Source: Stanieria cyanosphaera PCC 7437 (GTDB taxonomy: Bacteria > Cyanobacteriota > Cyanobacteriia > Cyanobacteriales > Xenococcaceae). Taken from it: a stretch of DNA of 64,000 nucleotides. This document shows positions 1-8,540 of the stretch, piece after piece. Every line of letters starts with the position of its first letter. The stretch's first letter is position 1. Below the pieces are notes generated by a model. That model did not search any database. It was not told the origin of the DNA and was given only the letters and a program-made list of their open reading frames with translations. The stretch lies in assembly GCF_000317575.1 (NCBI RefSeq), contig NC_019748.1, positions 1,380,001 through 1,444,000 on the forward strand, given 5' to 3'. The position numbers and the translations under genes were made by a program.

Positions 1-93
1 AATATTATCTAGTTGATTGAGATCGGGACTTTTAAGCAGAGTCAATTCTTGCCAAGAAGATGCTGCCAAAGATGTTTTAGGAGTAAAACCCAT
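1..93 (-). CDS. 5' end of an unidentified gene, cut by the window edge
   Basis: A minus-strand frame is open from an ATG at 91-93 to the window edge (31 codons), beginning MGFTPKTSLAASSWQEL. It lies 61 bases downstream of the SAM hydrolase gene, in the same direction, so it could be the next gene of that unit. No clear ribosome-binding site was found and no family is recognised from 31 residues. The frame could also be chance. Confidence 0.35.
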   Translation of the reverse strand, partial: MGFTPKTSLAASSWQELTLLKSPDLNQLDNI

Positions 94-154
94 AGTTTAG
101 GCTATCAAAATGAATCGAGGACAGATCACTTCCTCTTGTATCCAATTTAACTTT

Positions 155-931
155 TTACTTAAAAATTGTGATTGGATCGCCCCAATTTAATTGTAAGTTT
201 TTCTGAGCATTTCCTCTATTAACGGCAATTTCCAGCCAATTGTGACTACCAACTAACGCAATAGCTTCACCCTGTTTTACCTGACTATAAGTCGTAGCGA
301 TCGCAATGATTGTATCTTTTACTTTTACTAACCAAGATGGGTTAACCATTTCTTCTGGAATATTAGTAATCAAATTCCCAAAGTGGTCTATATATTGAAT
401 ACAACCAGTAATAGAAGTTTCCGTAATCTGTAATTGTTGAAGAGGTAAACTCACCAAACTAGCTGGTTCAATCGACTGTCCAATTTGACTCAAAGCAACA
501 CCACTAGCTAAATGCGCTCCCACCGGGGCAAAAATATCTCGTCCATGAAAAGTTTGACTAGGGTGACTACTCAACCAATAATCAGAATTAGTTAATTCTA
601 CTGCTGCTAAAATAGGATACTGACTTAAAATTCCACTAAATAAACCATTATCAGGACCAACCAACCAACCTCCTGCCAACTCAATGGCGACACCTCTGCG
701 ATCGCTTCCTACACCAGGATCAACCACTGCAACGTGAACTGTTCCCTCTGGAAAATAACTATACGCATTTAGTAAACAAAATCTTCCAGCAGCAAGATTC
801 TGAGGGGGAATTTCATGAGTAAGATCGACTACCTGTAAGTCTGGATTGATCCGTGCAATCACTCCTTTCATTACTCCGACATACACATCTTGCCAGCCAA
901 AATCGGTTAATAAAGTTAACACACTGGACAT
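155..931 (-). CDS. SAM hydrolase / SAM hydroxide adenosyltransferase (DUF62 family)
   Basis: 258 residues, the usual length of the SAM-dependent chlorinase/fluorinase-like family. Non-halogenating members split S-adenosylmethionine into adenosine and methionine using an activated water. Visible family signatures are TDFG (9-12), DPGVG (71-75) followed by Arg78-Arg79, GPDNG (92-96), HGRDIFAP (129-136) and DHFGNLITN (182-190). The Asp, Arg and His of the hydroxide-type enzymes fit D71, R78/R79 and H129. The larger insertion loop of true fluorinases is not evident, so halogenation is unlikely. The ATG at 929-931 is the natural start because TDFG sits close to the N-terminus in the family. The cellular purpose of these hydrolases is poorly known. 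Confidence 0.88.
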   Translation of the reverse strand: MSSVLTLLTDFGWQDVYVGVMKGVIARINPDLQVVDLTHEIPPQNLAAGRFCLLNAYSYFPEGTVHVAVVDPGVGSDRRGVAIELAGGWLVGPDNGLFSGILSQYPILAAVELTNSDYWLSSHPSQTFHGRDIFAPVGAHLASGVALSQIGQSIEPASLVSLPLQQLQITETSITGCIQYIDHFGNLITNIPEEMVNPSWLVKVKDTIIAIATTYSQVKQGEAIALVGSHNWLEIAVNRGNAQKNLQLNWGDPITIFK

Positions 932-1036
932 ACAATAATTTGTTAAATTTTTAGTTACAAAATATACTAAACAAACAAAAAATGTTATTCTCTAATAGCA
1001 TTGCATACAACAATTATTTATAAAAAAGAGTACACT

Positions 1037-1198
1037 ATGAACAAAAACCGTCAGGAAATCTTAAAACAAGCTGCTTCGATTCATCGCGAAAGCCTTCGTA
1101 AAAGTTTAGAACATCGTTTAGAAATCGCTAGAGCTAATGGTGATGACAGACTTGTTAGACAACTTGAGGCAGAAGCTAGCTATTTACACATGAATTAA
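1037..1198 (+). CDS. small basic hypothetical protein (53 aa)
   Basis: Starts at the ATG at 1037 (MNKNRQEILKQAASIHRES); the frame continues 12 codons upstream to another ATG, but the shorter start is preceded by AAAAAAGAG, a plausible ribosome-binding site. The product looks largely alpha-helical, is rich in Arg, Glu and Leu, and has no membrane segment or cysteine. It is transcribed away from the SAM hydrolase gene. No domain is recognised; the high helix content and charge suggest a small soluble protein, possibly dimeric. Function unknown. Confidence 0.6.
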   Translation: MNKNRQEILKQAASIHRESLRKSLEHRLEIARANGDDRLVRQLEAEASYLHMN

Positions 1199-1290
1199 AA
1201 TTTTAAATTAATGAATAAACTAAATGGTGGGGTTGAATTGATGTTCTCCCCACTATTGTGGTATTTGAGTAATAGTAATATTTAAAACTG

Positions 1291-2067
1291 CTAATTTTCT
1301 GATTCAGTGGATGAAGTAGATTTAACCAGTGGAACTTGAGCAACTTCTTCTAATCCAACCGATGTGAGCAATTCTTTCCAGGTTTGTGCTAAATTCTTGT
1401 CCTCTGGTTGTGCTACTACCGATTGAGCTAGAGTGGTGATCGTTTCGTGCCAAATACCTGCTTTACCATACAGAACAGCACTTTCTAAAGAATTAGCATC
1501 TTTTAAACTTTGACCTAGAATCGATTCTAGTTTTACTCTTTTTATTTTCCCTTGTACCATCGGATTATCTGATTGTAGTCGATTATTACACATAATGGCT
1601 AATGACCACTTGTAAGTTTTGCCTATTTCTAAAGGTGGTGATTTTTTAGGAAAAGTAAGGCTAATAATTCCAGATTTACCATTAAGTGAAATAACAGTTT
1701 GATAATAACTTTCACTATCTTCATCGTGCCAACTAAAAAAAACTTTTTGGGCAGAGGTTTTTGGTAAGTAAAATAACAAGGTAGGATGGGCAGCAATAGT
1801 TAATCCTTGATTAGTAATTGGCAATAAAGGTGTAAATGGAACAGCAACATTTTCTGTCTGTTCTAAGCATTGTCCATTGTTACGAGTTGCACCTTTGATA
1901 GTTGTTTGAGGTTTATTTTCTGCTGGAGGAGTAAAAATAACTTTTAGTCTGGTTGAAGTTTGAGCCTGAGTTTGGTTACACCAATAAGAAGTAGCAAAAA
2001 TAGTTAAAGCAAAAAAAGTAAATAAAGATTTTATTTTAAATAAATAATTAAACTGATCAACTCTCAT
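1291..2067 (-). CDS. DUF928 family exported protein
   Basis: The chosen ATG at 2065-2067 gives 258 residues beginning MRVDQFNYLFKIKSL; a TTG 48 bases upstream would only add a polar extension before the signal peptide. The N-terminus has a hydrophobic segment (LFTFFALTIFATSY) and a likely cleavage site after TQAQ. The rest fits the cyanobacterial DUF928 pattern: a motif TRNNGQC, a central beta-rich part with TLLFYLP and FSWHD, then KTYKWSLAIMC. DUF928 genes often sit near CHASE2 or TPR surface-protein genes, but none is adjacent here. The protein is probably periplasmic; its function is unknown. Confidence 0.78.
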   Translation of the reverse strand: MRVDQFNYLFKIKSLFTFFALTIFATSYWCNQTQAQTSTRLKVIFTPPAENKPQTTIKGATRNNGQCLEQTENVAVPFTPLLPITNQGLTIAAHPTLLFYLPKTSAQKVFFSWHDEDSESYYQTVISLNGKSGIISLTFPKKSPPLEIGKTYKWSLAIMCNNRLQSDNPMVQGKIKRVKLESILGQSLKDANSLESAVLYGKAGIWHETITTLAQSVVAQPEDKNLAQTWKELLTSVGLEEVAQVPLVKSTSSTESEN

Positions 2068-3066
2068 GTTTAGTAGTAAATTAAAATTTATATTTGCTTT
2101 AATTCTAAGCTTCAAACCAAAAATTAATCATAAATTGAATGTAATATTATGATAAAATTTTTCTTAATTTTGCTTTAAAAAATATTTCAAGTTATCCGTA
2201 AATATATTGAGTAAATTAAAAAGTTTTATTTAATACAATCATGTCTAATATTCACAAACAATTTCCTGCCAAAACAAAAAGAACTGAATCAAAAAGATGC
2301 TTAAAATCCTTGGAATAAAGCAAGGTTAATTGAGTTTTTCACAAACAAGGCAATTTGATTCCGCTCTTTAAGTAGCTCCGCTCCATTTAATTAAACATTA
2401 AATAATCTTGATTTGGAGACTTACAGATATAGCGTGCGAAACACACAGAGTTTCCTCCGGAAGTGTAATCGCGTAAGACGGGGTTTGGGGAAATTAGTTT
2501 AACGTTTAATTAGGTTGACCCCAAAAATAGGTTACAAGCCTCCTCTTATAAGGAGGAAAATCTCAATATAGCGATTGGATATGGCGAGGTTTACGTCGCC
2601 GTCCCTCGCTATCAAAAATATTTCTGATTGCAATTCTTGTGACTTTTAGGCATTAGTAACTAATAACTGCACAGACGTAATATGTTACGTCTCTACTGGT
2701 AACTGAGATGACTGAAATACTTTCTATTACACATAAAAGTTAAGTAAAATTAGCTTATTATTAAGTTTGTATGAACAAAAATAGATTTGATTGATAGAAA
2801 TAAAAATTTTAGATAAAGAAGCTTGAAAACGCTGGACAAAAAAAATTAGTATATATATTATTTAAATCACGGTTTTTTATTAATTTAAAAATGTTTTAAA
2901 TATAATTGATATTTTAATCAGTTGGGGTTTCAATAAAAAAGAATTTTATCAACCCTCAATAAAATATTGTTTCAATATAATTTTTATCTAAAATAACTAT
3001 TACAAAATTGATTGGAATTAAAGATTAATTTCAAATTTTTATTAATCAAACAAACCAAAGTGAATT
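2068..3066. other. long intergenic region (about 1 kb) with hairpins
   Basis: No convincing gene is present. Most of it is very AT-rich. A more GC-rich patch at about 2420-2620 contains inverted repeats: CCTCCT/AGGAGG around 2540-2560 and GCGAGG/CCTCGC around 2586-2612. A perfect hairpin with arms AGACGTAA and TTACGTCT lies at 2673-2692. The last 300 bases before the glycosyltransferase gene are almost pure A/T and probably hold its promoter. Confidence 0.6.
2673..2696. repeat. hairpin repeat (AGACGTAA-TATG-TTACGTCT)
   Basis: An eight-base perfect inverted repeat with a TATG loop, followed by CTAC. A second copy at 11999-12020 has the same loop and the same trailing TCTAC, but the arms read GATGTAA/TTACATC, so both arms changed together. 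Palindromes of the GTAGAGACGTAA type are dispersed in many cyanobacterial genomes. Confidence 0.65.
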
Positions 3067-4017
3067 ATGGTAAATCATCAACCCTCTGTCAGTATCGGTA
3101 TACCTGTTTATAATGGCGAAAATTACTTAAGTAAAGCCTTAGATTCATTATTAAATCAAACTTTTACAGATTTTGAATTAATTATTTCTGATAATGCTTC
3201 AAGCGATCGCACTCAAGAAATTTGCTTAGAATATTCAGCTAAAGATGCTCGGATTCGTTACTATCGTAATGATTCTAATTTAGGTGCAGCAGACAACTAC
3301 AATCGAGTTTTTGAATTATCATCAGGAAAGTATTTTAAATGGGCTGCCCATGATGATACTTGCGCCCCAGATTATTTAGAAAAGTGTGTTGAAATATTAG
3401 AAAAAAGTCCTGATGTAGTGTTAGCTTACCCTAAAGCTTATTTGATTAACGAACAAGACCAAATAACTGGAATTTATACAGAAAACATTCCTATTACAGC
3501 AAATAAACCTCATCAACGTTTATATCAATTATTAGAAACCTATGGTTGGTTTCACGGAACTCAAGCTTTTGGATTATTCAGACGCAGTGAATTAGCAAAA
3601 ACTGTCCTAATCGGTAAATATCCCCAAGCAGATCGAGTTTTACTAGCAGAAGTTGCTCTTTTAGGTAAATTTGCTGAAATTCCTGAATATCTCTTTAATC
3701 GTCGTAATCATCCTAAGATTTCACAAAGAGCTAACCCCAATGATGAATCTCTTTCAGTTTGGTATGACCCCAAAAATAAAGGCAAAATTATTCTTCCTCA
3801 ATGGAAACGCTATAGTGAATATTTTCATATCATTTCCAGAACTAAGTTAAGTTGGGATGAGAAAATACTTGCTTATCTGCAACTATCAAGACGGATGTGT
3901 TTATCACCAGGTTTTAGAAAAAGAGTAAATAGTATTAAAGAAGATTTAAGTAAAGCTACCAAGTTATTTGTAATGAATCTGTCTAGAACTAATTTAACTT
4001 CATCAAACTCACGTTAA
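3067..4017 (+). CDS. family 2 glycosyltransferase
   Basis: 316 residues with a GT-A fold N-terminus typical of family GT2: SVSIGIPVYNGENYL (8-22), the nucleotide-sugar-binding stretch ELIISDNASSDRT, and an acidic metal-binding HDD in KWAAHDDTCAPDYLE. There is no membrane segment, so it probably works at the cytoplasmic face, adding one sugar to a lipid-linked glycan. The donor and acceptor cannot be read from the sequence. It heads a loose same-strand group with a VanZ-LamG protein, a GT4 enzyme and a LamG-like protein, which suggests surface polysaccharide or glycolipid synthesis. A hairpin follows the stop codon. Confidence 0.88.
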   Translation: MVNHQPSVSIGIPVYNGENYLSKALDSLLNQTFTDFELIISDNASSDRTQEICLEYSAKDARIRYYRNDSNLGAADNYNRVFELSSGKYFKWAAHDDTCAPDYLEKCVEILEKSPDVVLAYPKAYLINEQDQITGIYTENIPITANKPHQRLYQLLETYGWFHGTQAFGLFRRSELAKTVLIGKYPQADRVLLAEVALLGKFAEIPEYLFNRRNHPKISQRANPNDESLSVWYDPKNKGKIILPQWKRYSEYFHIISRTKLSWDEKILAYLQLSRRMCLSPGFRKRVNSIKEDLSKATKLFVMNLSRTNLTSSNSR

Positions 4018-4044
4018 TTAAGTTTTGATCTTGAAAACAGAATG

Positions 4045-4066
4045 GGCTGAAATAATTTCAGCCTAT
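4045..4066 (+). terminator. hairpin after the GT2 gene
   Basis: GGCTGAAA-TAA-TTTCAGCC is a perfect eight-base stem with a three-base loop, followed by TATTTAA. The T-run is short, so termination may be partial. It lies just before an ATG at 4072 and argues that translation of the next gene starts later. Confidence 0.6.
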
Positions 4067-4203
4067 TTAATATGTTGGCTAAAACTTTAAGAAAAAAAAT
4101 AGTATCGAACTTAAGTAGAATTTGTCTCGGTTACTGTAACACCTTTGTAAACTACTCATTGCTTTTGTTAATAAGTAGACTGAGATATCTTTTGGGAAAA
4201 CAG

Positions 4204-5727
4204 ATGAAATATTTTAAAACTGTTGCAAGTAATTCAGTAGCTTGGTGGGCAAATTTATTTGCGATCGCGGGATTTTTGTCGGTAATTATTCCTACTTTAT
4301 TTCCTTATGATTTTTTCTTTCAGGAAGTCGCCCAACAATTGAGTTTTGATTATCTGCGATCGCGGATGACAAGACCAGATGATTTTAATGATTTAATTGC
4401 CAATATTTTTTTATTTATTCCTTTCGGTTTTGGCATTACTTGTTTAACCAAAAAATTCAAACTAAAAGTCTTAACAGCTTTTTCTGTAGTTTTGATATCA
4501 AGTTTTACTCTTTCTGTTTTAGTTGAAATTTGCCAAATTTTCTTACCAAATCGTAACCCAACTTATGTAGATATCTTGATGAATAGTTTGGGTGGGTTGG
4601 TTGGTTTTTTTGTGTTTAAGTTTTTAGGGATTTTAATTATTAATTTTTTAACTTATATCTTTATTAAATTAAAAACTTGGAAATTGATTCCTAGTTTAAT
4701 TATTATTATTTTTTTGATATATTTTTATTTAGCTTGTTTATTATCTTATCATTGGCAAGGAATGGTGAAACTTTGGGATTTAAGTAATTGGAATTCTAAT
4801 TATCCTTTAGCTTTGGGCAATGAAATTACAGGAAAAAGACCTTGGAATGGGCAAATTTTTGAATTTTGTGTTTCCGATCAATCTCTTGACAAACAAGAAA
4901 TAGCTGAAATTTTGCAGCAACCAACTTTTTGTAATTCAAAAATTGATTCTTTAATTGCTTCTTATATTTTAACTAGTCAAAGTAATTATCAAAATCTCAA
5001 AGAAAATACTTCCGATTTAGTTTGGCAGGAAAAAGTTGTTAATCAAAATCCTGAAAGATGGCTACAAACAAAAACCAATGCTGCATTCATTAACGAAAAA
5101 TTACGTAATAGTTCCCAATTCATTATCATGACAACTCTGGCTAGTAGCGATCGCGATCAAACGGGACCAGCTAGAATTATTTCTCTTTCTCAAGACTCTT
5201 TTAATCGCAATTTAACTATTGGACAGTGGCATAATCATCTTAGTTTACGATTAAGAACTCCTTTAACTAAAAAAAATGGAACTAGACCAGAACTGATCAT
5301 TCCAAATGTTTTTAAAGATACACAAACTCATCGTTTAATTATTGATTATAATCAGCAAGCTTTATCAGTATATATAGATGATTTATTTCATAAATATACT
5401 TTTAAATTTTCTCCTGAAGCTACACTCTTTTGGTATTTATCTCCTTCTTTTAGTTCGCTGATTCATTTAACTATTACTAATAGTCGATTTTATCAGCTGT
5501 TATACTACGGATTAATTTTTATTCCTTTGGGTATTTTAGCGAGATACATTTGCTTCAGTTACCAGCAAAAATGGTTTTTCTTGATTGTGATGATTGGGGG
5601 GTTGAATATTATTCCTGCTTTTTTATTTGAAGCAATGATGGCAATCGCTAATGAGGGAAATTTTAACAACGGAAATCTAGTACTTGGCAGTCTATTAAGT
5701 CTAGCTTGTCAAAAAGTAAAGCGTTAA
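4204..5727 (+). CDS. VanZ-family membrane protein with embedded LamG-like domain (copy 1)
   Basis: The frame is open from an ATG at 4072, directly behind a terminator-like hairpin. The ATG at 4204, preceded by GGGA, gives a 507-residue protein more like its paralogue at 17.3 kb. The N-terminal half has VanZ-type membrane helices with the signatures FPYDF, NIFLFIPFGFGI and VEICQIFLPNRNPTYVDILMNSLGG. The middle is a LamG/concanavalin-like jelly roll (GNEITGKRPWNGQI, then ARIISLSQDSFNRNLTIGQ and LSLRLRTPL). Two or three hydrophobic segments close the protein. VanZ proteins occur in glycopeptide resistance and envelope loci. The LamG part, between helices, could sit outside the membrane and bind glycan. 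Both ideas are inference. Confidence 0.75.
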   Translation: MKYFKTVASNSVAWWANLFAIAGFLSVIIPTLFPYDFFFQEVAQQLSFDYLRSRMTRPDDFNDLIANIFLFIPFGFGITCLTKKFKLKVLTAFSVVLISSFTLSVLVEICQIFLPNRNPTYVDILMNSLGGLVGFFVFKFLGILIINFLTYIFIKLKTWKLIPSLIIIIFLIYFYLACLLSYHWQGMVKLWDLSNWNSNYPLALGNEITGKRPWNGQIFEFCVSDQSLDKQEIAEILQQPTFCNSKIDSLIASYILTSQSNYQNLKENTSDLVWQEKVVNQNPERWLQTKTNAAFINEKLRNSSQFIIMTTLASSDRDQTGPARIISLSQDSFNRNLTIGQWHNHLSLRLRTPLTKKNGTRPELIIPNVFKDTQTHRLIIDYNQQALSVYIDDLFHKYTFKFSPEATLFWYLSPSFSSLIHLTITNSRFYQLLYYGLIFIPLGILARYICFSYQQKWFFLIVMIGGLNIIPAFLFEAMMAIANEGNFNNGNLVLGSLLSLACQKVKR

Positions 5728-5759
5728 ATTAAATAAATCAATTGAGAGTAATAAAAGTT

Positions 5760-5787
5760 GGCTCTGACAGTGATGAATGTTTGAGCC
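5760..5787 (+). terminator. possible terminator after VanZ-LamG copy 1
   Basis: GGCTC (5760-5764) and GAGCC (5783-5787) can pair around an 18-base loop, followed by TTAATTAG. The stem is short and the T-run weak, so efficiency is doubtful. It lies 33 bases after the stop codon. Confidence 0.4.
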
Positions 5788-6306
5788 TTAATTAGTTTGC
5801 TTTGCGATCGCAAACTTTAAGTTAACAAATAAAGATTTTAAGATTTTGCTAGTTTCTAATTACAACTAAGAGTTAGTAGTAAGCTTTAACTTTATCTTTT
5901 TTTTGCAAACATTTAAAGTGATTGTAAATATAGACGAAAACACTAGACGAAAACAAAACAATTATGCGATATTTCATTTAACGTAAGATTTTTTTTTACG
6001 CCTAATGAATAAACACAAGGCTATCAAAAATTTTTTTTAAGATTAGCCTTTAATTTATCGACACAAAAAAGTAACAAATAAATGCTTTTTATGATTTAAA
6101 AAGTGATTTTAATAGTTTAATCTTAATGCTTGATAAGCATGGTCTAGCTAAATTTTTAATCCATTTAATTCAACTCAACTAAATATACATCAACTTTTTC
6201 AAGATTTAAACTGACAATAAAAAAGTCTAAATTCTTGTGAATATCAGAATGAATATTTATAGTTGCGACAAATATTTAAATCAAAAATACTAAATAAAAA
6301 AAACTT
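5788..6306. other. AT-rich intergenic region before the GT4 gene
   Basis: About 520 bases with no credible gene. It contains a HIP1 site near 5806 and a seven-base inverted repeat AAGGCTA/TAGCCTT (6017-6050) with an A/T-only loop. The last 250 bases are nearly all A/T and probably carry the promoter of the GT4 gene. Confidence 0.5.
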
Positions 6307-7587
6307 GTGAAAATAGCCTTAGTAAATCAACCCTGGGATAGTGTTACTCCTCCAGTTCAGTCTGGTTCAATTCCAATCTGGAACTATCAAGTTGCTCGTC
6401 AATTAGCTCAATCTTGTCAAGTTGTGGTTTATGCTCGTCAAAATCGTAAGCAAAAAGCAGTGGAATGGAGTGAACAAGTAGAATATAGAAGAGTATCGGT
6501 CATTTTCGAGAAAGTTGTTAATCGATTAAGCCGATTAATTAATAAATTTTCTCCAAAATCACATTATTTTGCTTCAAGATTGTATGGTGTTATTTATGCT
6601 TTATCCTTGGCATTAGATCTCAGACAACAACAATGCGATGTAGTTCACATCCATAACTTTTCTCAGTTTGTTCCTTTAATTCGTGCATTTAATCCCAATA
6701 TTAAAATTGTTTTACATATGCATTGTGAATGGTTGAGTCAACTCAACCGAACTAAAATGGCTAAAAGACTAGCTGATGTAGATCTAATTATTGGTTGTAG
6801 TCATTACATCACAGACAAAATTAAAGCTTGCTATCCTCAATTCGCAGAGCGTTGTCAAACAGTTTTTAATGGAGTAGATGTTGAGAAATTTCTTAAAAAT
6901 AGCGATTCTGAGAGTCAATCTGACTGTCTCAAGCTGTTGTTTGTGGGACGTATTTCTCCAGAAAAAGGACTACATACTTTAATTGATGCTTTCAAAATTG
7001 TTTTGAAACAATATCCCCAAACTAAATTGCAGATTGTAGGGCCAAATAAACCCACACCAACAGAATTTATTGCAACTTTAAGCGATGAACCAACAGTAGC
7101 TAGTTTAGCTAAATTTACTCCCAAACAATATTACTCATATCTACAAAGTCAACTTTCATCTGAGGTTGCTAATCAAGTCTCTTTTGTGGGTGGGATTAAA
7201 CATTCTCAATTAGTTGAACTTTATCAAGAAGCAGATTTTCTCATCAATCCTTCTTTAAGCGAATCTTTTGGCATGAGTTTAGTAGAGGCGATGGCAATGG
7301 GACTTCCTGTAATTGCTAGTCGAGTTGGTGGCATGACGGGAATTGTTGAAGAAGGAAAAACTGGTTTCTTATTTGAACCTGATAACCCTATCGCCTTAGC
7401 TGAAGCAATGATGCGATTGATTGAAGACAAACAATTAAGAACTGTCATGGGTGAAGCAGGTCGTCAGCGAGTGTTAAACTACTTTTCTTGGCATAAAGTA
7501 GCAGACAGTTTATTAATTCATTATTCTCGTTTGATAGAACCTCCTGCTCAACCTCTGGTTCAAAACTATGCTATGGAAAGTTTTTAA
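6307..7587 (+). CDS. family 4 glycosyltransferase
   Basis: 426 residues starting at a GTG (MKIALVNQPWDSVTPP). It has the GT-B fold of family GT4. The N-terminal Rossmann domain has the acceptor-side motif DVVHIHNFSQF. The C-terminal donor domain has FVGRISPEKGLHTLIDAF and the retaining-GT4 signature SESFGMSLVEAMAMGLPVIAS, where the two Glu residues of the E-x7-E motif are visible. It probably transfers a nucleotide-activated hexose to a lipid-linked or outer glycan. The C-terminal tail, rich in Pro and Gln, is not part of the core fold. The neighbourhood (GT2, VanZ-LamG, LamG protein) supports a role in surface polysaccharide. Confidence 0.88.
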   Translation: MKIALVNQPWDSVTPPVQSGSIPIWNYQVARQLAQSCQVVVYARQNRKQKAVEWSEQVEYRRVSVIFEKVVNRLSRLINKFSPKSHYFASRLYGVIYALSLALDLRQQQCDVVHIHNFSQFVPLIRAFNPNIKIVLHMHCEWLSQLNRTKMAKRLADVDLIIGCSHYITDKIKACYPQFAERCQTVFNGVDVEKFLKNSDSESQSDCLKLLFVGRISPEKGLHTLIDAFKIVLKQYPQTKLQIVGPNKPTPTEFIATLSDEPTVASLAKFTPKQYYSYLQSQLSSEVANQVSFVGGIKHSQLVELYQEADFLINPSLSESFGMSLVEAMAMGLPVIASRVGGMTGIVEEGKTGFLFEPDNPIALAEAMMRLIEDKQLRTVMGEAGRQRVLNYFSWHKVADSLLIHYSRLIEPPAQPLVQNYAMESF

Positions 7588-7880
7588 TACTCTCATCTTT
7601 AATTGCTAGTGCAATTTAATGAACGAGGCTTATAGAACTCATTTGGGAGCTTTCTCAACAGAAGCTAGTCTAATCTGACAAAACAAAAGACCTGTTGTGA
7701 AATAAGCGAGAATAGAGACAGGCGATCAAATAACACAATCAGCTTGTAGATTATGGAATTTTTATCTAATGGCTGTATAAAGAAAAAAGTTTTTGTCAAG
7801 CTAGATGCTGTTTCTTGATCGCATGAGCGTTTTTATTTTGCAACAAGTCTAATCTCAATTTCTCTTTATCAATTAATAAT

Positions 7881-8222
7881 TCAAACATAATTTTTAAGAT
7901 ATTCTTCAAGAGCTTCGTTGACTAATTTATTAAGATTAATTCCTTTTTGTTTAGCTACAATAACTGCACGTCGATGAAGATTGCTACCAGTTCGGATCTT
8001 GAAGCTTCCTTTAAAAGACTGTTCTGGTTCAATATTTTGGTTACGAACAAGCTCTAGATAATCGTCTACCGCTTCTTGAAAACTATTGCGTAAAGACTCG
8101 ACATCATGACCTTCGTAACTAATAAGACTACGAATATATTCTACTCGACCATAAAAAATTTTATCTTCATCGTTGTAATCTACTGAGCCTAAATAGCCTT
8201 TATATTCCATTAAGTTTTTCAT
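7881..8222 (-). CDS. hicB: HicB-family antitoxin-like protein without a partner HicA
   Basis: With the ATG at 8220-8222 the product has 113 residues; an in-frame ATG at 8282 would add 20 residues not typical of the family. The N-terminal HicB fold is clear: MEYKGYLGSVDYNDEDKIFYGRVEYI, then EAVDDYLE. The C-terminus is a ribbon-helix-helix-like DNA-binding part (FKIRTGSNLHRRAVIVAK, then GINLNKLVNEALEEYL). In HicAB modules the small toxin gene hicA usually lies beside hicB, but neither flank encodes a HicA-like dsRNA-binding protein. This is therefore an orphan, perhaps a relic or a regulator of a distant hicA. Confidence 0.8.
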   Translation of the reverse strand: MKNLMEYKGYLGSVDYNDEDKIFYGRVEYIRSLISYEGHDVESLRNSFQEAVDDYLELVRNQNIEPEQSFKGSFKIRTGSNLHRRAVIVAKQKGINLNKLVNEALEEYLKNYV

Positions 8223-8540
8223 ATCAATTATTTTAATTATAGAAAGATTACTCGAACAATATGCAACTAATTTTAGTCGCATATTAGCTTATTTTTGAGA
8301 AAAAACTTAAAACAAGGTTTGCTTGTGGTCATTGCTCTTGGGCTGTCATAAACCAGCCTTGCGGTTCGGATCTTTTCTGTTCTTTGATGGTTGAATAGGA
8401 ATGATTCAGGGCTTCTGAAAACGTTAACCTCAGCTATAGCAGGTTAGCGTAGTTTATTCATAGAAACAATAGCCAAATCAGAAGAGTTGATGCCAAGATT
8501 AGGGGATGTTTCATCGCTCTTAGGTTGAGGACATCGAGCA
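8223..8540. other. intergenic region between hicB and the LamG-like gene
   Basis: About 320 bases between divergent genes. A small inverted repeat TAACCT/AGGTTA lies at 8425-8446. No hicA remnant or other gene could be recognised on either strand. Promoters for both flanking genes are expected here, but none is clear enough to mark. Confidence 0.4.

Noticed and set aside
6915-7448. Two minus-strand frames inside the GT4 gene
   Set aside because: Antisense to well-conserved glycosyltransferase motifs; shadows.
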